In this document: positions 18,453 to 27,442 of the stretch, piece by piece
Numbering within the stretch: position 1 is the first letter of the stretch
Layout of the letters: every line of letters starts with the position of its first letter
Assembly: GCA_019636845.1 (NCBI GenBank)
Contig: JAHBWV010000001.1
Location: forward strand, 1,116,001 to 1,180,000
Direction of reading: 5' to 3'
From: Phycisphaeraceae bacterium
GTDB lineage: Bacteria; Planctomycetota; Phycisphaerae; Phycisphaerales; UBA1924
DNA length: 64,000 bases
Position numbers and translations under genes: made by a program
The notes under the pieces: generated by a model
Databases searched by the model: none
What the model was told of the DNA's origin: nothing
The model's input: only the letters and a program-made list of their open reading frames with translations

Positions 18453-19958
18453 TTACGCAGCCCGGTCTTCAGCATGGAGACCCTGACCTCCGTCGATGCC
18501 GTGCATCTTCATCTTCTTGTAGAGCGTCGTGCGGTTGATCCCGAGTTGCTCTGATGTCTTCTGCCTGTTCCACCCGTTGGCATGCAGCGCACGCACGAGA
18601 ATCTCCCGCTCCGGCTCACGCATCGCATCATCCAGCGTCATCGGGACCCAGGCCTCTGAATGATCACCCTGGCCGGTCGCAGCCGTCGATGCCTTGTTGT
18701 GTGCCACCTCCGGCTCAACGACATGGCTGGGCAGGTCCTCGATTCCCACTGTCTGGTTCCGCGTGAGAACCGAAGCCCGTTCGACGATGTTCTGAAGCTC
18801 CCGCACGTTTCCCGGGTACGAGTACCGAAGCAAGGCCTCGACAGCCGCAGGCGTGAACCCCGTCAACTGCTTGCCGAGCTCCGTCCCGAACCTCGCCAGA
18901 AAGTGCTCCGCAAGCATCGGGATATCGCCCGGACGCTCGCGCAGGGGAGGCAACTCGATCTTGACCACGTTGATCCTGTAGTACAGATCCTGCCGGAATC
19001 TGCCGTCGGCAACCATAGCCTCCAGCGGCTGGTTTGTCGCCAGGATCACCCTCGCGTCCACCTCGATGGTCTTCTCACTCCCCACCGGCTCGAACTTCCG
19101 CTCTTGTAACACCCTCAGGAGTTTCAACTGCATCCCGGGCGATGCCGAGTTGATCTCGTCCAGGAAGATTGTCCCGCCGTTTGCAGCAAGGAAGCGCCCC
19201 GGCTTGTCCGCGTGCGCGCCAGTGAACGCACCCTTCACATGACCAAAGAGCTCCGACTCCAGCAGCGTCTCAGGGATAGAGCCGCACGACAGCTCCACGA
19301 ACGGCTTGTCCTTGCGTGGGCTGAGCCGGTGGATCGCGTGCGCGACCATGCTCTTGCCCGTGCCGCTCTCCCCCGACATAAGCACGGTTGTCTTTGTGGG
19401 GGCGACCGCGCCCACAAGGTCAAAGATCTTCTGCATCCTGTGATCGGTGCCGAGAATGCTCGCCAGAGCGGTTCTTCCGTGCAGACGCCGCTTCAGCGAC
19501 TTATTCTCCGCCATGATTGCGCGATGCCGCAATGCCCGCTCAAGCGCGAGCCGCAGTTCCTGCTCAAGCGCTGGCTTTGTCAGAAAGTCGATCGCACCCA
19601 GCCGCAAAGACTCCACGGCCGACTCGATCGTGCCGTAACCGGTGAGCATGATGACCGAGATGCCCAGATGCTCCCTCAGGATAGTCCTCGCGAGCTCATG
19701 GCCGGACCCGCCTGCGATCGCCCCACCAGGCCCGATCCCGCCGGGTAGAGAGAGATCGCAGATCACGATATCGAAGGGAAGCCGCTCCCCCTCAGGGTCT
19801 GTCGCCTGCGCAATACGCTCCATGGCCTCGCGGCCGCTGAGCGCAGTCGTCGGCTCGTAACCCTCGCGTCTCAGAAACTCGGAGAGCGATTCGGCGATGA
19901 TCGGGTCATCGTCGATCACGAGAACCCGGGCACGCTCCTTCCTCGCTTGATCACTCAT
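18453..19958 (-). CDS. Sigma-54-dependent response regulator (NtrC family)
   Basis: This 501-aa activator opens sigma-54 promoters when phosphorylated. The receiver contains VLVIDDDPI and the phospho-Asp in IVICDLSLPGG, with KPALEQEL at its end. The AAA+ domain has Walker A GESGTGKS, the sigma-54-contacting loop GAFTGA, Walker B GGTIFLDEI and the R-finger region. A Fis-type helix-turn-helix closes the protein (NGWNRQKTSEQLGINRTTLY). ATG 19958 overlaps the histidine kinase stop as ATGA, so the two are coupled. Confidence 0.95.
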   Translation of the reverse strand: MSDQARKERARVLVIDDDPIIAESLSEFLRREGYEPTTALSGREAMERIAQATDPEGERLPFDIVICDLSLPGGIGPGGAIAGGSGHELARTILREHLGISVIMLTGYGTIESAVESLRLGAIDFLTKPALEQELRLALERALRHRAIMAENKSLKRRLHGRTALASILGTDHRMQKIFDLVGAVAPTKTTVLMSGESGTGKSMVAHAIHRLSPRKDKPFVELSCGSIPETLLESELFGHVKGAFTGAHADKPGRFLAANGGTIFLDEINSASPGMQLKLLRVLQERKFEPVGSEKTIEVDARVILATNQPLEAMVADGRFRQDLYYRINVVKIELPPLRERPGDIPMLAEHFLARFGTELGKQLTGFTPAAVEALLRYSYPGNVRELQNIVERASVLTRNQTVGIEDLPSHVVEPEVAHNKASTAATGQGDHSEAWVPMTLDDAMREPEREILVRALHANGWNRQKTSEQLGINRTTLYKKMKMHGIDGGQGLHAEDRAA

Positions 19959-20791
19959 GACGAAGCCCCCTCGCGATCTCTGACGAGCGATGCGAGTGGG
20001 CATGTCAGCTCGAAGACCGCGCCGCCATCGGCTCCATTGAACAGCCGGACATCCCCGCCGAGCGAACGCACGATCGTGGTGGACAGCGCGAGCCCGATCC
20101 CCGTTCCGCCCGGCGATGGCTGAGCCGACAAGGCGCAGAAACCCGGCGACAATCCAGGTCCGGTGTCGCTGACCCTGATCCGGATCACGGGCACACGATC
20201 CGAAGCATCAACCGTACCGCTCACCAGGACACGCCCCGGACCGCCGCTCCGCTCGATCGCTTCGATGCCGTTCCGGATCGCGTTCAGAATCGGCGTGTAG
20301 AGCGGCCCTGTCGGCGTCGACCCGATCGATGGGTCGATCTCAGCATCAATCGAGATCCGAGCCGGCGCGCCGATCGGTTTCGACACCTCTATCGCATGCC
20401 TGATGCTATCGGCAAGGGCAATCCGCGAGATCGGACCACCAAACTGAGTCACGCCGCGATTCGCATCACGCATCGCGCCATCCACAAGCGACGCCATCCG
20501 CTCCAGCGCGCCAGCAACAGTCTCCAGGCGCCGTCCGACGGCTTCGAGCGATCCTGCTTCAAGGATCCCGCCTCGCAGGTCCTGGCGAGCAATACACAGG
20601 CATCTCGAAGAGCCGTCGAGCAGGTTCGCAAGCTCATGCGACAGCGTCGCCAGTCTCACCACCTCATCCGATGGCTCGCGTGCGTCAGCAGGGTGATTCG
20701 AATGGTCCGGTCTCTGGAATGGCGCGGTCATAAGCAGAGCATCGGCCAAGCCCATCCTCAGGGCGACCCCTCTGTTGTCTGCACGCAACAT
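19955..20791 (-). CDS. Histidine kinase without an obvious sensor domain
   Basis: The 278-aa cytoplasmic kinase is the likely partner of the NtrC-type regulator that overlaps it by 4 bp. A phospho-acceptor His52 sits in LATLSHELANLL. The ATP-binding domain shows NAIRNGIEAIE (N box), VSDTGPGLSP (G1) and GGTGIGLALSTTIV (G2). No transmembrane segment, PAS or GAF domain precedes the H box, only about 45 residues, so the signal must be intracellular or supplied by another protein. Confidence 0.88.
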   Translation of the reverse strand: MLRADNRGVALRMGLADALLMTAPFQRPDHSNHPADAREPSDEVVRLATLSHELANLLDGSSRCLCIARQDLRGGILEAGSLEAVGRRLETVAGALERMASLVDGAMRDANRGVTQFGGPISRIALADSIRHAIEVSKPIGAPARISIDAEIDPSIGSTPTGPLYTPILNAIRNGIEAIERSGGPGRVLVSGTVDASDRVPVIRIRVSDTGPGLSPGFCALSAQPSPGGTGIGLALSTTIVRSLGGDVRLFNGADGGAVFELTCPLASLVRDREGASS

Positions 20792-20866
20792 TCGACTCCG
20801 CCTGGGAGATCAATGAGGCGTGCCCGCGACATGAGCGTCCGAGAACCACCCGATGCAAGGCGGATA

Positions 20867-23800
20867 TCAGGACACGCCGATCGCGATGGCGTCCCTGTCG
20901 CTCAGAAGCCCATCGTCAGAACGCCTCCTCACAGTGCCATCACGTTTCCACGACCGCTCACACCGCTCATGCGTACCGCGAAGATCTGTCACGCGGGGAG
21001 CCGTTGCTTCGCCATTGAGCGTCACGATGCTGACGCCGAGCAGATCCGCGAGATCCGCGGCATCAAACGCCCGGAGGTCACCCTGCTTGTCCGGCAACGC
21101 AACTCCCATATCGAGAGGATTCTCAACACCCTGCTCCGCTCGCACACGCTCCATCGCGCCGAGCGCAACCGCCCGCATCTCCATCACATCGCCCCATCGC
21201 GGATCCGCCTCGACGCCGAAGCCCCACGCACCGGCCTTGCCGAACATCTCCTCGACATGCACGCAGACCGATGCATCGTTCCCCGTCACGCCCCTGAGCG
21301 ACCGGAAGGCCTCGTCCGCCGTGTGACAGAGGATCGGCGCGAGCAGGCGGCACAGACCCTCCGCGATCGCGTGCATCGCCATCTGGGACCGCTGGCGTCG
21401 CTCAGAGTCCGGTCGGTCGCAGTACATCCGGTCCTTGACCGCAGCAAGGTAGACCGCGCTCAGCGTCTCATTGCAGAAATCGAAGAGCCGCTGGTGCGCA
21501 ACTCTGAACTGGTAGGTCTCGTACGCGTGCATCACGTCCTTCGCAAGACGATCAAACTCTGCCAGCACCCAGGCATCGATCGAGGAGGGCGGCATTTGTC
21601 GAAGCGCGTTCAGATCCGGCGACCGCTTGGCCGGCTCGTAGTCCGAGAGGTTGCTCAGCAGGAATCGAAGCGTGTTCCGGACCTTGCGGTACGACTCGCC
21701 CGCGAGCCCGAACAGCTCGAGATCCGCTTTCACGTCGTTGTCGTACGCAAGCGACGCAACCCACCAGCGCATCACATCCACGCCGAACTCGCTGAAGAGG
21801 TTGTCCACTTCGTACCTGTTCGCGTCGGGTCTGCTCTTTGAGAGTTTCTTCCCGTCGCGATCAACAATGAACCCGTGAGTGAGTAGCCCCTTGAACGGCG
21901 CGGCACCGGTCGCGCCGAGCGAGACCAGGAGCGACGCCTGGAACCAGCCGCGATGCTGGTCCGACCCCTCAAGATACAACTCAGCGGGGAAGCCGCCCTC
22001 GCGCTCACGCAGCACTTCATTCCAGGATGATCCCGACTCGAACCACACGTCCAGGATGTCCTGACCCTTCGTGTACCTGGCGACTGCCTCACGGGTCAGT
22101 CCCTGCGGCGCATCCGGATCATTCGCGGGGTCGTACCCCGCGAGCAGGTCCGAGGCGTTGCCGCTGAACCATGCGTCCGATCCCTTCTCACGCACCACCC
22201 GCGCGACCGCCCTCACCGATGCGGCTGTGAACAGCACGTCTCCGGTAGGCGAGAAGAACGCCGGGATCGGCAGGCCCCACGCACGCTGACGCGAGATGCA
22301 CCAGTCGGGGCGAGAGTCAAGCATGCCCCGGAGCCGGTTGCGGCCCCACTCGGGCACGAACGAGATCGATTCTTCCGATGCCCGAATCGCCATCTCACGC
22401 AGTGTCCTGCCGTCTCGCTTTGTCGGTCGGTCCACGCCGATGAACCACTGCTCGGTGCACCGGAAGACCACCGGGGTCTTGCTCCGCCAATCGTGCGGGT
22501 AGCTGTGCGTGAACGTGTGGCTGAAGAACATGTGGCCGGATTGATCGAGATACGACGCGATCTTCGCGTTCGCATCCCATATCGACATCCCTTGGAGCCA
22601 CTCGGGAACAGACGTGTCGTACGTGCCGTCCTTCTGCACAGGGCAGTAGATCGGCAACACCTCGCGGAGTCCCGTCTGGTAGTCCTCCTGTCCATGCCCC
22701 GGCGCGGTGTGCACAAGGCCTGTGCCGTCTTCCAGCGTGACATACTCCGCGCCGACCACCGACCACACCTTGTTCGGGTCGCACGGGTGACCGAGCCCGC
22801 ACGGAGGGACGTTCGTCACAAACGGGTGTCTGTACCGAAGGCCCAGCAGGTGCCTGCCGTCCGTCGTCGCGAGCACTCTCACGCGGTCCGCACCCGCAGC
22901 TTTCGTCACCTTTTCCACCAGCGCCTCGGCCATCACCGTGATGTTCCCGTCCACATACACAAGCGCATAGACGAACTTCGGGTTCACCGCAACTGCCACG
23001 TTCGCCGGAAGCGTCCACGGCGTCGTCGTCCAGATCATGAAGCATGGACGCTGCGACGGCCTCACGCCCTCAGTCGGATAGCGAGGCGCATCGTCTCCAC
23101 TCTCTTCGTCCCCATCCCCGTTCTCGTCATCCTCTGCATCCCGGTGAGGCGGCAGCCCGAACGCGTCGTACACCGCCTCAGCATCAAACGCCTCAAAGTC
23201 CACGTAAACAGACAGGTCTTCACGGTCCTCGTACTCAAGTTCCGCTTCTGCAAGCGCGGTCTCGTTCGCGATCGACCAGTGCACCGGCTTCGTCGCGCGA
23301 TACACAAGCCCCTGGGCAGCCAGCTCTGCCAGCAGCTCCAGCGTCGCTCCCTCGAACGACGGCTGCATCGTCAGGTACGGATGCTCATAGTCGGCCAGCG
23401 TCAGCAGACGCGACATCTGCGTCGTGTGCAGCTTATGGAACTTCTCGGCATACGCCTGGCACTCGCGACGCACAGCCATCCGACGCTGATCCTCGCTCAG
23501 CGTCTTCAGCTTCTCGTACTTGCCCTTCTCGAGCATCTCCTGCACGACCTTGTGCTCGATCGGAAGCCCGTGGCAGTCCCACCCCGGCACATAAGCGCAG
23601 TCGTACCCCATCAGCGTGCGCGTCCGCACCACCAGGTCCTTCAGCGTCTTGTTCATCAGGTGCCCGAGGTGGATCGAGCCGTTCGCATACGGAGGGCCAT
23701 CGTGAAAGTTGTACCGCTCGCGCCCCTTCCTCGCCTCCCGCACCTTCCCGTACAACCCCATCGCCTGCCACCTCTTGAGTGAGGCCGGCTCGTTCTGCAC

Positions 23801-23908
23801 CAGATTCGCCTTCATCGGGAATGGCGTCTTCGGCAGGTTCAGAGTACCCCTGTACCGGTTCTTCTGCTCCGCACCACCCGAGCCCGACTCCGCCTGTGCC
23901 TGCGTCAT
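20867..23908 (-). CDS. ileS: Isoleucyl-tRNA synthetase
   Basis: This class I aminoacyl-tRNA synthetase charges tRNA-Ile and is 1013 aa. The HIGH motif is HLGH (residues 80-83) within DGPPYANGSIHLGH, the KMSKS motif is KLSKS (near 687), and the editing domain contains WTTTPWTLPAN and DGTGLVHTAPGHGQEDY. LDVWFESGSSW is also typical. An acidic insertion (EDDENGDGDEESGDD) lies near residue 260. At the C-terminus, where most bacterial IleS have a Cys4 zinc knuckle, only HERCERSWKRD remains and the second Cys pair is missing. Confidence 0.96.
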   Translation of the reverse strand: MTQAQAESGSGGAEQKNRYRGTLNLPKTPFPMKANLVQNEPASLKRWQAMGLYGKVREARKGRERYNFHDGPPYANGSIHLGHLMNKTLKDLVVRTRTLMGYDCAYVPGWDCHGLPIEHKVVQEMLEKGKYEKLKTLSEDQRRMAVRRECQAYAEKFHKLHTTQMSRLLTLADYEHPYLTMQPSFEGATLELLAELAAQGLVYRATKPVHWSIANETALAEAELEYEDREDLSVYVDFEAFDAEAVYDAFGLPPHRDAEDDENGDGDEESGDDAPRYPTEGVRPSQRPCFMIWTTTPWTLPANVAVAVNPKFVYALVYVDGNITVMAEALVEKVTKAAGADRVRVLATTDGRHLLGLRYRHPFVTNVPPCGLGHPCDPNKVWSVVGAEYVTLEDGTGLVHTAPGHGQEDYQTGLREVLPIYCPVQKDGTYDTSVPEWLQGMSIWDANAKIASYLDQSGHMFFSHTFTHSYPHDWRSKTPVVFRCTEQWFIGVDRPTKRDGRTLREMAIRASEESISFVPEWGRNRLRGMLDSRPDWCISRQRAWGLPIPAFFSPTGDVLFTAASVRAVARVVREKGSDAWFSGNASDLLAGYDPANDPDAPQGLTREAVARYTKGQDILDVWFESGSSWNEVLREREGGFPAELYLEGSDQHRGWFQASLLVSLGATGAAPFKGLLTHGFIVDRDGKKLSKSRPDANRYEVDNLFSEFGVDVMRWWVASLAYDNDVKADLELFGLAGESYRKVRNTLRFLLSNLSDYEPAKRSPDLNALRQMPPSSIDAWVLAEFDRLAKDVMHAYETYQFRVAHQRLFDFCNETLSAVYLAAVKDRMYCDRPDSERRQRSQMAMHAIAEGLCRLLAPILCHTADEAFRSLRGVTGNDASVCVHVEEMFGKAGAWGFGVEADPRWGDVMEMRAVALGAMERVRAEQGVENPLDMGVALPDKQGDLRAFDAADLADLLGVSIVTLNGEATAPRVTDLRGTHERCERSWKRDGTVRRRSDDGLLSDRDAIAIGVS

Positions 23909-24185
23909 TTCTCGGTCACCTCGCGGCCTGATCGTCGCGTCCGCCGCGTCGTATCAGCCGTTGCTCACAGCCATGAATTTCAAGACCTGATGGTAGTTCC
24001 TCAACCGCCGACACAAGGCAGACCCTGAGCCCAAGTCTTCTCAGACCAGGACTAAGCACTCCCCGCTACCGTCCGCTATGGCGATGCTGGCTGAACCGGA
24101 GCTTACCAAGCCGATGCTGGCAAAGCGCGAACGCCTCCACCCCCAGGCGGAGTTATGGCAGGAGCAGCCACGCCACACCTCGAAA

Positions 24186-24728
24186 TCAGGCGTGCTCGAA
24201 GATCGTCTGAGTACGAACAACCACCCCGCCGTTTGCCTGCAGGTGGTACGCCTGAGCGTGCAGCTCGTTTGGGTATCTCTGGATGTCGATCAGCGAGAGG
24301 CAGCGCCCAACGCCATCCTCCCAGACGGTGCACATCCCAGTGACCTCGACAGCGAACGACAGCATCTCCTCAAACGTCGCGGCGTAGAGATTCTCCGAGA
24401 GCGTCTCGGTCTGCACTGTTGTCAGATAGACCACGCCGTCTCGCGGGAATTTGTGCTCGTAGTCCCGCTCACCGGCGCACAACGCCGCTGCCAGCACGCC
24501 CGAGTCAGGCAGCGACCCCTCCTGATCCGTGACCAACTCGCTCGCGCACATCGTCCGGTGCTCAAATCTGAGCATGTGCCCGCCATTCATGATCCAGGCC
24601 TCAAACTCGTAGTCCTTGGTCTTGAGAACCTTGCGATCCTTGAGCGTGAACAACTCCGGATGAAGCGCCCGGCCGTAAAGCACGGATTGGTAGGTATGCA
24701 GACTCGTCGCCTTCGTGTGCTGGCTCAT
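24186..24728 (-). CDS. DUF2617-like conserved protein
   Basis: A 180-aa protein of unknown function. LYGRALHPELF near the N-terminus, GGHMLRFEHRT, a central LPDSG, and a C-terminal pattern HAQAYHLQANGGVVVRTQTIF resemble the DUF2617 family I recall from planctomycetes; no database comparison could be made. ATG 24728 follows AAGGGG. No signal or membrane segment. It lies alone between ileS and a divergent HEAT-like gene. Confidence 0.6.
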   Translation of the reverse strand: MSQHTKATSLHTYQSVLYGRALHPELFTLKDRKVLKTKDYEFEAWIMNGGHMLRFEHRTMCASELVTDQEGSLPDSGVLAAALCAGERDYEHKFPRDGVVYLTTVQTETLSENLYAATFEEMLSFAVEVTGMCTVWEDGVGRCLSLIDIQRYPNELHAQAYHLQANGGVVVRTQTIFEHA

Positions 24729-24972
24729 CGCGTCCCCTTGCGTCTTCAGTTCGGTCGGGTTCCCTCCCGATCCGATCTTGCGATTCCCACCAAGTAAGTG
24801 TCCACTCTAGTCGGTAAGTGGATAACGACCGAGAGAAAAACGATTCAAACACAGCCATTTACTCGAATTGCAGGCCGAACCCCCACAAGATAATCTACCT
24901 GACACGCGCACGTCTACTAGGGAAAGCACCCTGCCCCGCTGTCAATTGTCGCAGATCCCCTGCACCGCGAAT

Positions 24973-25005
24973 AGGGTGAGGCAAGGAACAGGGTGAGGCA
25001 AGGAA
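24973..25005 (+). repeat. 17-bp tandem duplication carrying the ribosome-binding site
   Basis: AGGGTGAGGCAAGGAAC occurs at 24973-24989 and again, lacking its last base, at 24990-25005. Each copy carries an AAGGA Shine-Dalgarno-like core; the second lies just before the TTG start at 25013. Confidence 0.7.
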
Positions 25006-25012
25006 AGCCCGA

Positions 25013-26938
25013 TTGCGAGCCCCGAGAGTCCCACGCTCTGCCCAACTGAGAAAGCTGCCCGAGCACCAGCGGGCTCTGGTGCTCTCGGCAATCGCTGCGA
25101 ACCAGAACGCTAGCGAGCCATGGGTGTGGGCTGAACTGCTCGAACTGGCATGTTTCGTCCCGCCCCCCACCCCCACTCGAATCCCGGGCTTTTTGGAGCG
25201 GGTTCTCAGCGCCTCCCCTGATGCCCCGCAGATCCGTTCAATTGCACTCCGCGGCATAGCACGCGGCTGGTCATCCTTGAACGACCTCGAGCGAGCGACA
25301 GCCTTGGCGATAGGTGCGAAACAGTGGGGGGGCATCGCTCGTGACATACTCGAATCCGGCGACCTGCCCCCTACGTCGTCCTTCGTCGCGCTCCTCACAG
25401 ATGCGGCCGATCCCGGGTGCACCGCCGCCCTCATCAGGTACGCAACCCTTGATGTTCCGGGCTCTGAAGACGCCGATCGTGCCGCTCTCAAGCTTGTCCA
25501 GGCAGCCATCGCGAGGTGTGATACCGGCGAACTCACCTCGCTGCTTCGCACAGTCTCAGAAGCAATCCAGCAGCCCGATGCAAAGGTCCGCCGCGGCATT
25601 GCCTGGAGCACGTGGGCACTCGTCGAGGCCGAGCGTGAGGGTACTCCCGAATCCGACCAGGCCCGAAGCGGGGTGCTCTCGGTCGCATCCGCCTCGAACG
25701 ACGGGCCCGGACGGGCTCTCTCCGCCGTACTCCGGTGGGACCGCGATCCACTCATTCGGCTCGCCGCACTCCGATGGTGTGTCATCCCCGGGCTTGAGCG
25801 GTCCTGCACGGATCGGCTTGCTCGCGCGACGTCCCTTCGTGAACACGAGGTCGTCCTCTCATCCGCTCATCTCGTGGTCCGGCCGTGCCGCCGCCGTTTG
25901 CTCCAGTTGATCCGCGAGCACCCCAGAGGGCGATCCGGTGTGCTGCCCGATCAAGTCATGGTCTCCGACCTCTCCATCCGAGCCCGGCGGAACCTCGCCC
26001 GCTTCGTGTACGCGACCGGTATCGAGAGCACCCAGCGTTCCGACGCGATTGAGCCCCTCTTGACCGATCAGGACGAACTGACTCGTCTCACGGTTGCGGG
26101 CCGGGCCGACCCAAGCGACGTGCGAGATCTCTGCTTCGATCCCTCGCCCGTCATCTCAAGGACCGCGGCAATCCGCTGGTCACGCGCCGGCATCACGCCA
26201 GCCCGCCGAAGAACGCCCTCCTCCGATGTGAAGCGGATCCTTGAGGCATTAGCCGTTTCCCCTCACCCCTCTGTCCGACGAATTGCACGCCGGGACCTTG
26301 AGCAAGCCGATCCATTCCGTCCCGAAAGGCCCGGGGCGCGGCTTGAGGCCCGTCGGATGCTCGCTGCCGATCCCGAGAGCTTTCGTGACGAGCTCCGTCG
26401 CAGACTCCTCTCCGCTGATCCCAGGACACAGCTCAACGCCCTCAGGGTCGCCGAGTGGCTTCGCATCGTCGCAGAGTTCGAGACCGAACTCCTGTCGCTG
26501 CTTGAAGGGTGCCGTGGTTCCGATGAGCGGGACCGTTGGTTGCGTGCCGGCATCGCAAGATCGCTCGGAGCAGCAACACGAACGACCACTCTCGACACGA
26601 TCGACACCCTCGTGGAAGACGCGGATCCACGCGTCGCAGCGAACGCGATCGACGCCCTTGTGCTCGGATCAGCCGCCGCCTCGCGCCCCACCAAGGTCGA
26701 GACCCGACTGATCGAATACAAGCGATCTGATGCCCACAGGCCGCGCGGCGCAGCCGTCAGAGGGCTCGCCTTTCTCGCCGCCAGACGCCAAACCGATCCC
26801 GCCGCCGCAGCAGCAGAGATCGAACTCCTCCGCCAGGACCCAAGACCGGCACACGTCGCGGCTGGGATCTGGGTGGTATCTCGAGTCGAGGCGTACCGAG
26901 GCCTCTCGGAGTTGATCGCCCAGGAGCCCGCAACATGA
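25013..26938 (+). CDS. HEAT/ARM-like alpha-helical repeat protein, unknown
   Basis: The 641-aa protein is almost entirely helical, with repeated units of the form IRSIALRGIARG, KVRRGIAWSTWALVEAE, RLAALRWCVI, SVRRIARRDLEQA, TQLNALRVAEWLR and RVAANAIDALVLG, the HEAT-like pattern. No catalytic motif, signal peptide or membrane segment is visible, suggesting a protein-binding scaffold. TTG 25013 is preceded by AAGGAAA in a tandem duplication; a later start cannot be excluded. It overlaps the next gene by ATGA, so the two probably act together. Confidence 0.7.
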   Translation: MRAPRVPRSAQLRKLPEHQRALVLSAIAANQNASEPWVWAELLELACFVPPPTPTRIPGFLERVLSASPDAPQIRSIALRGIARGWSSLNDLERATALAIGAKQWGGIARDILESGDLPPTSSFVALLTDAADPGCTAALIRYATLDVPGSEDADRAALKLVQAAIARCDTGELTSLLRTVSEAIQQPDAKVRRGIAWSTWALVEAEREGTPESDQARSGVLSVASASNDGPGRALSAVLRWDRDPLIRLAALRWCVIPGLERSCTDRLARATSLREHEVVLSSAHLVVRPCRRRLLQLIREHPRGRSGVLPDQVMVSDLSIRARRNLARFVYATGIESTQRSDAIEPLLTDQDELTRLTVAGRADPSDVRDLCFDPSPVISRTAAIRWSRAGITPARRRTPSSDVKRILEALAVSPHPSVRRIARRDLEQADPFRPERPGARLEARRMLAADPESFRDELRRRLLSADPRTQLNALRVAEWLRIVAEFETELLSLLEGCRGSDERDRWLRAGIARSLGAATRTTTLDTIDTLVEDADPRVAANAIDALVLGSAAASRPTKVETRLIEYKRSDAHRPRGAAVRGLAFLAARRQTDPAAAAAEIELLRQDPRPAHVAAGIWVVSRVEAYRGLSELIAQEPAT

Positions 26939-27342
26939 CGCTCCAGCCACCCAGACTTCTGACAGGTGAACTCGGCCCACCAGGACCGGAAGCCGCCGCA
27001 ACTCAAGCACACCCGTGGCTCCTCGTGGTCGCATCGCTGGTGGCATTCGCCACAGTGGCCTGGTGGGTGTGGTGGTTCTTTCGGTTCAGGAAGGCAAAAA
27101 TCGACGTCAACGAAGCCGCATTTCGCAGACTCTCACGCATCATTGGACTCGGCCATGCTGACCGTGAACGCCTCCGGCGGCTCTGCATGAGGGCGGGGGT
27201 CGATCCACTCGCGACCCTCGGCAGCCCGACCCTTGCCGCAACAGTCCTACAGACTTCACCCGAAACGTCCGCGCGGCAAAGGCGGCTCTGGAAGTCTCTC
27301 TGCGGCACCTTTCCCGGCGATGGCGGTATCCCCTCAGTCTGA
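26935..27342 (+). CDS. Small single-pass membrane protein, unknown
   Basis: The 135-aa protein has a Pro-rich N-terminus, one transmembrane helix (WLLVVASLVAFATVAWWVWWFF), a basic RFRKAK stop-transfer, and a helical cytoplasmic domain (FRRLSRIIGLGHADRERLRRLCMRAGVDPLATL). It overlaps the HEAT-like gene by 4 bp, so it may be its membrane anchor or partner; this is inference from coupling. No family is recognised. Confidence 0.7.
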   Translation: MTLQPPRLLTGELGPPGPEAAATQAHPWLLVVASLVAFATVAWWVWWFFRFRKAKIDVNEAAFRRLSRIIGLGHADRERLRRLCMRAGVDPLATLGSPTLAATVLQTSPETSARQRRLWKSLCGTFPGDGGIPSV

Positions 27343-27442
27343 TTTCACTTAAGCACGAGATCGCTCCGAAAGCACCGCCGCCAAACCGCCAATACTTGCT
27401 CGTCTGTTTCTCCCAGAAGCCGCACACCGAGAGAGCCGCACT

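Noticed and set aside
22493-23782. Plus-strand 429-codon frame inside ileS
   Set aside because: Arg/His-rich antisense shadow of ileS without domain signals.
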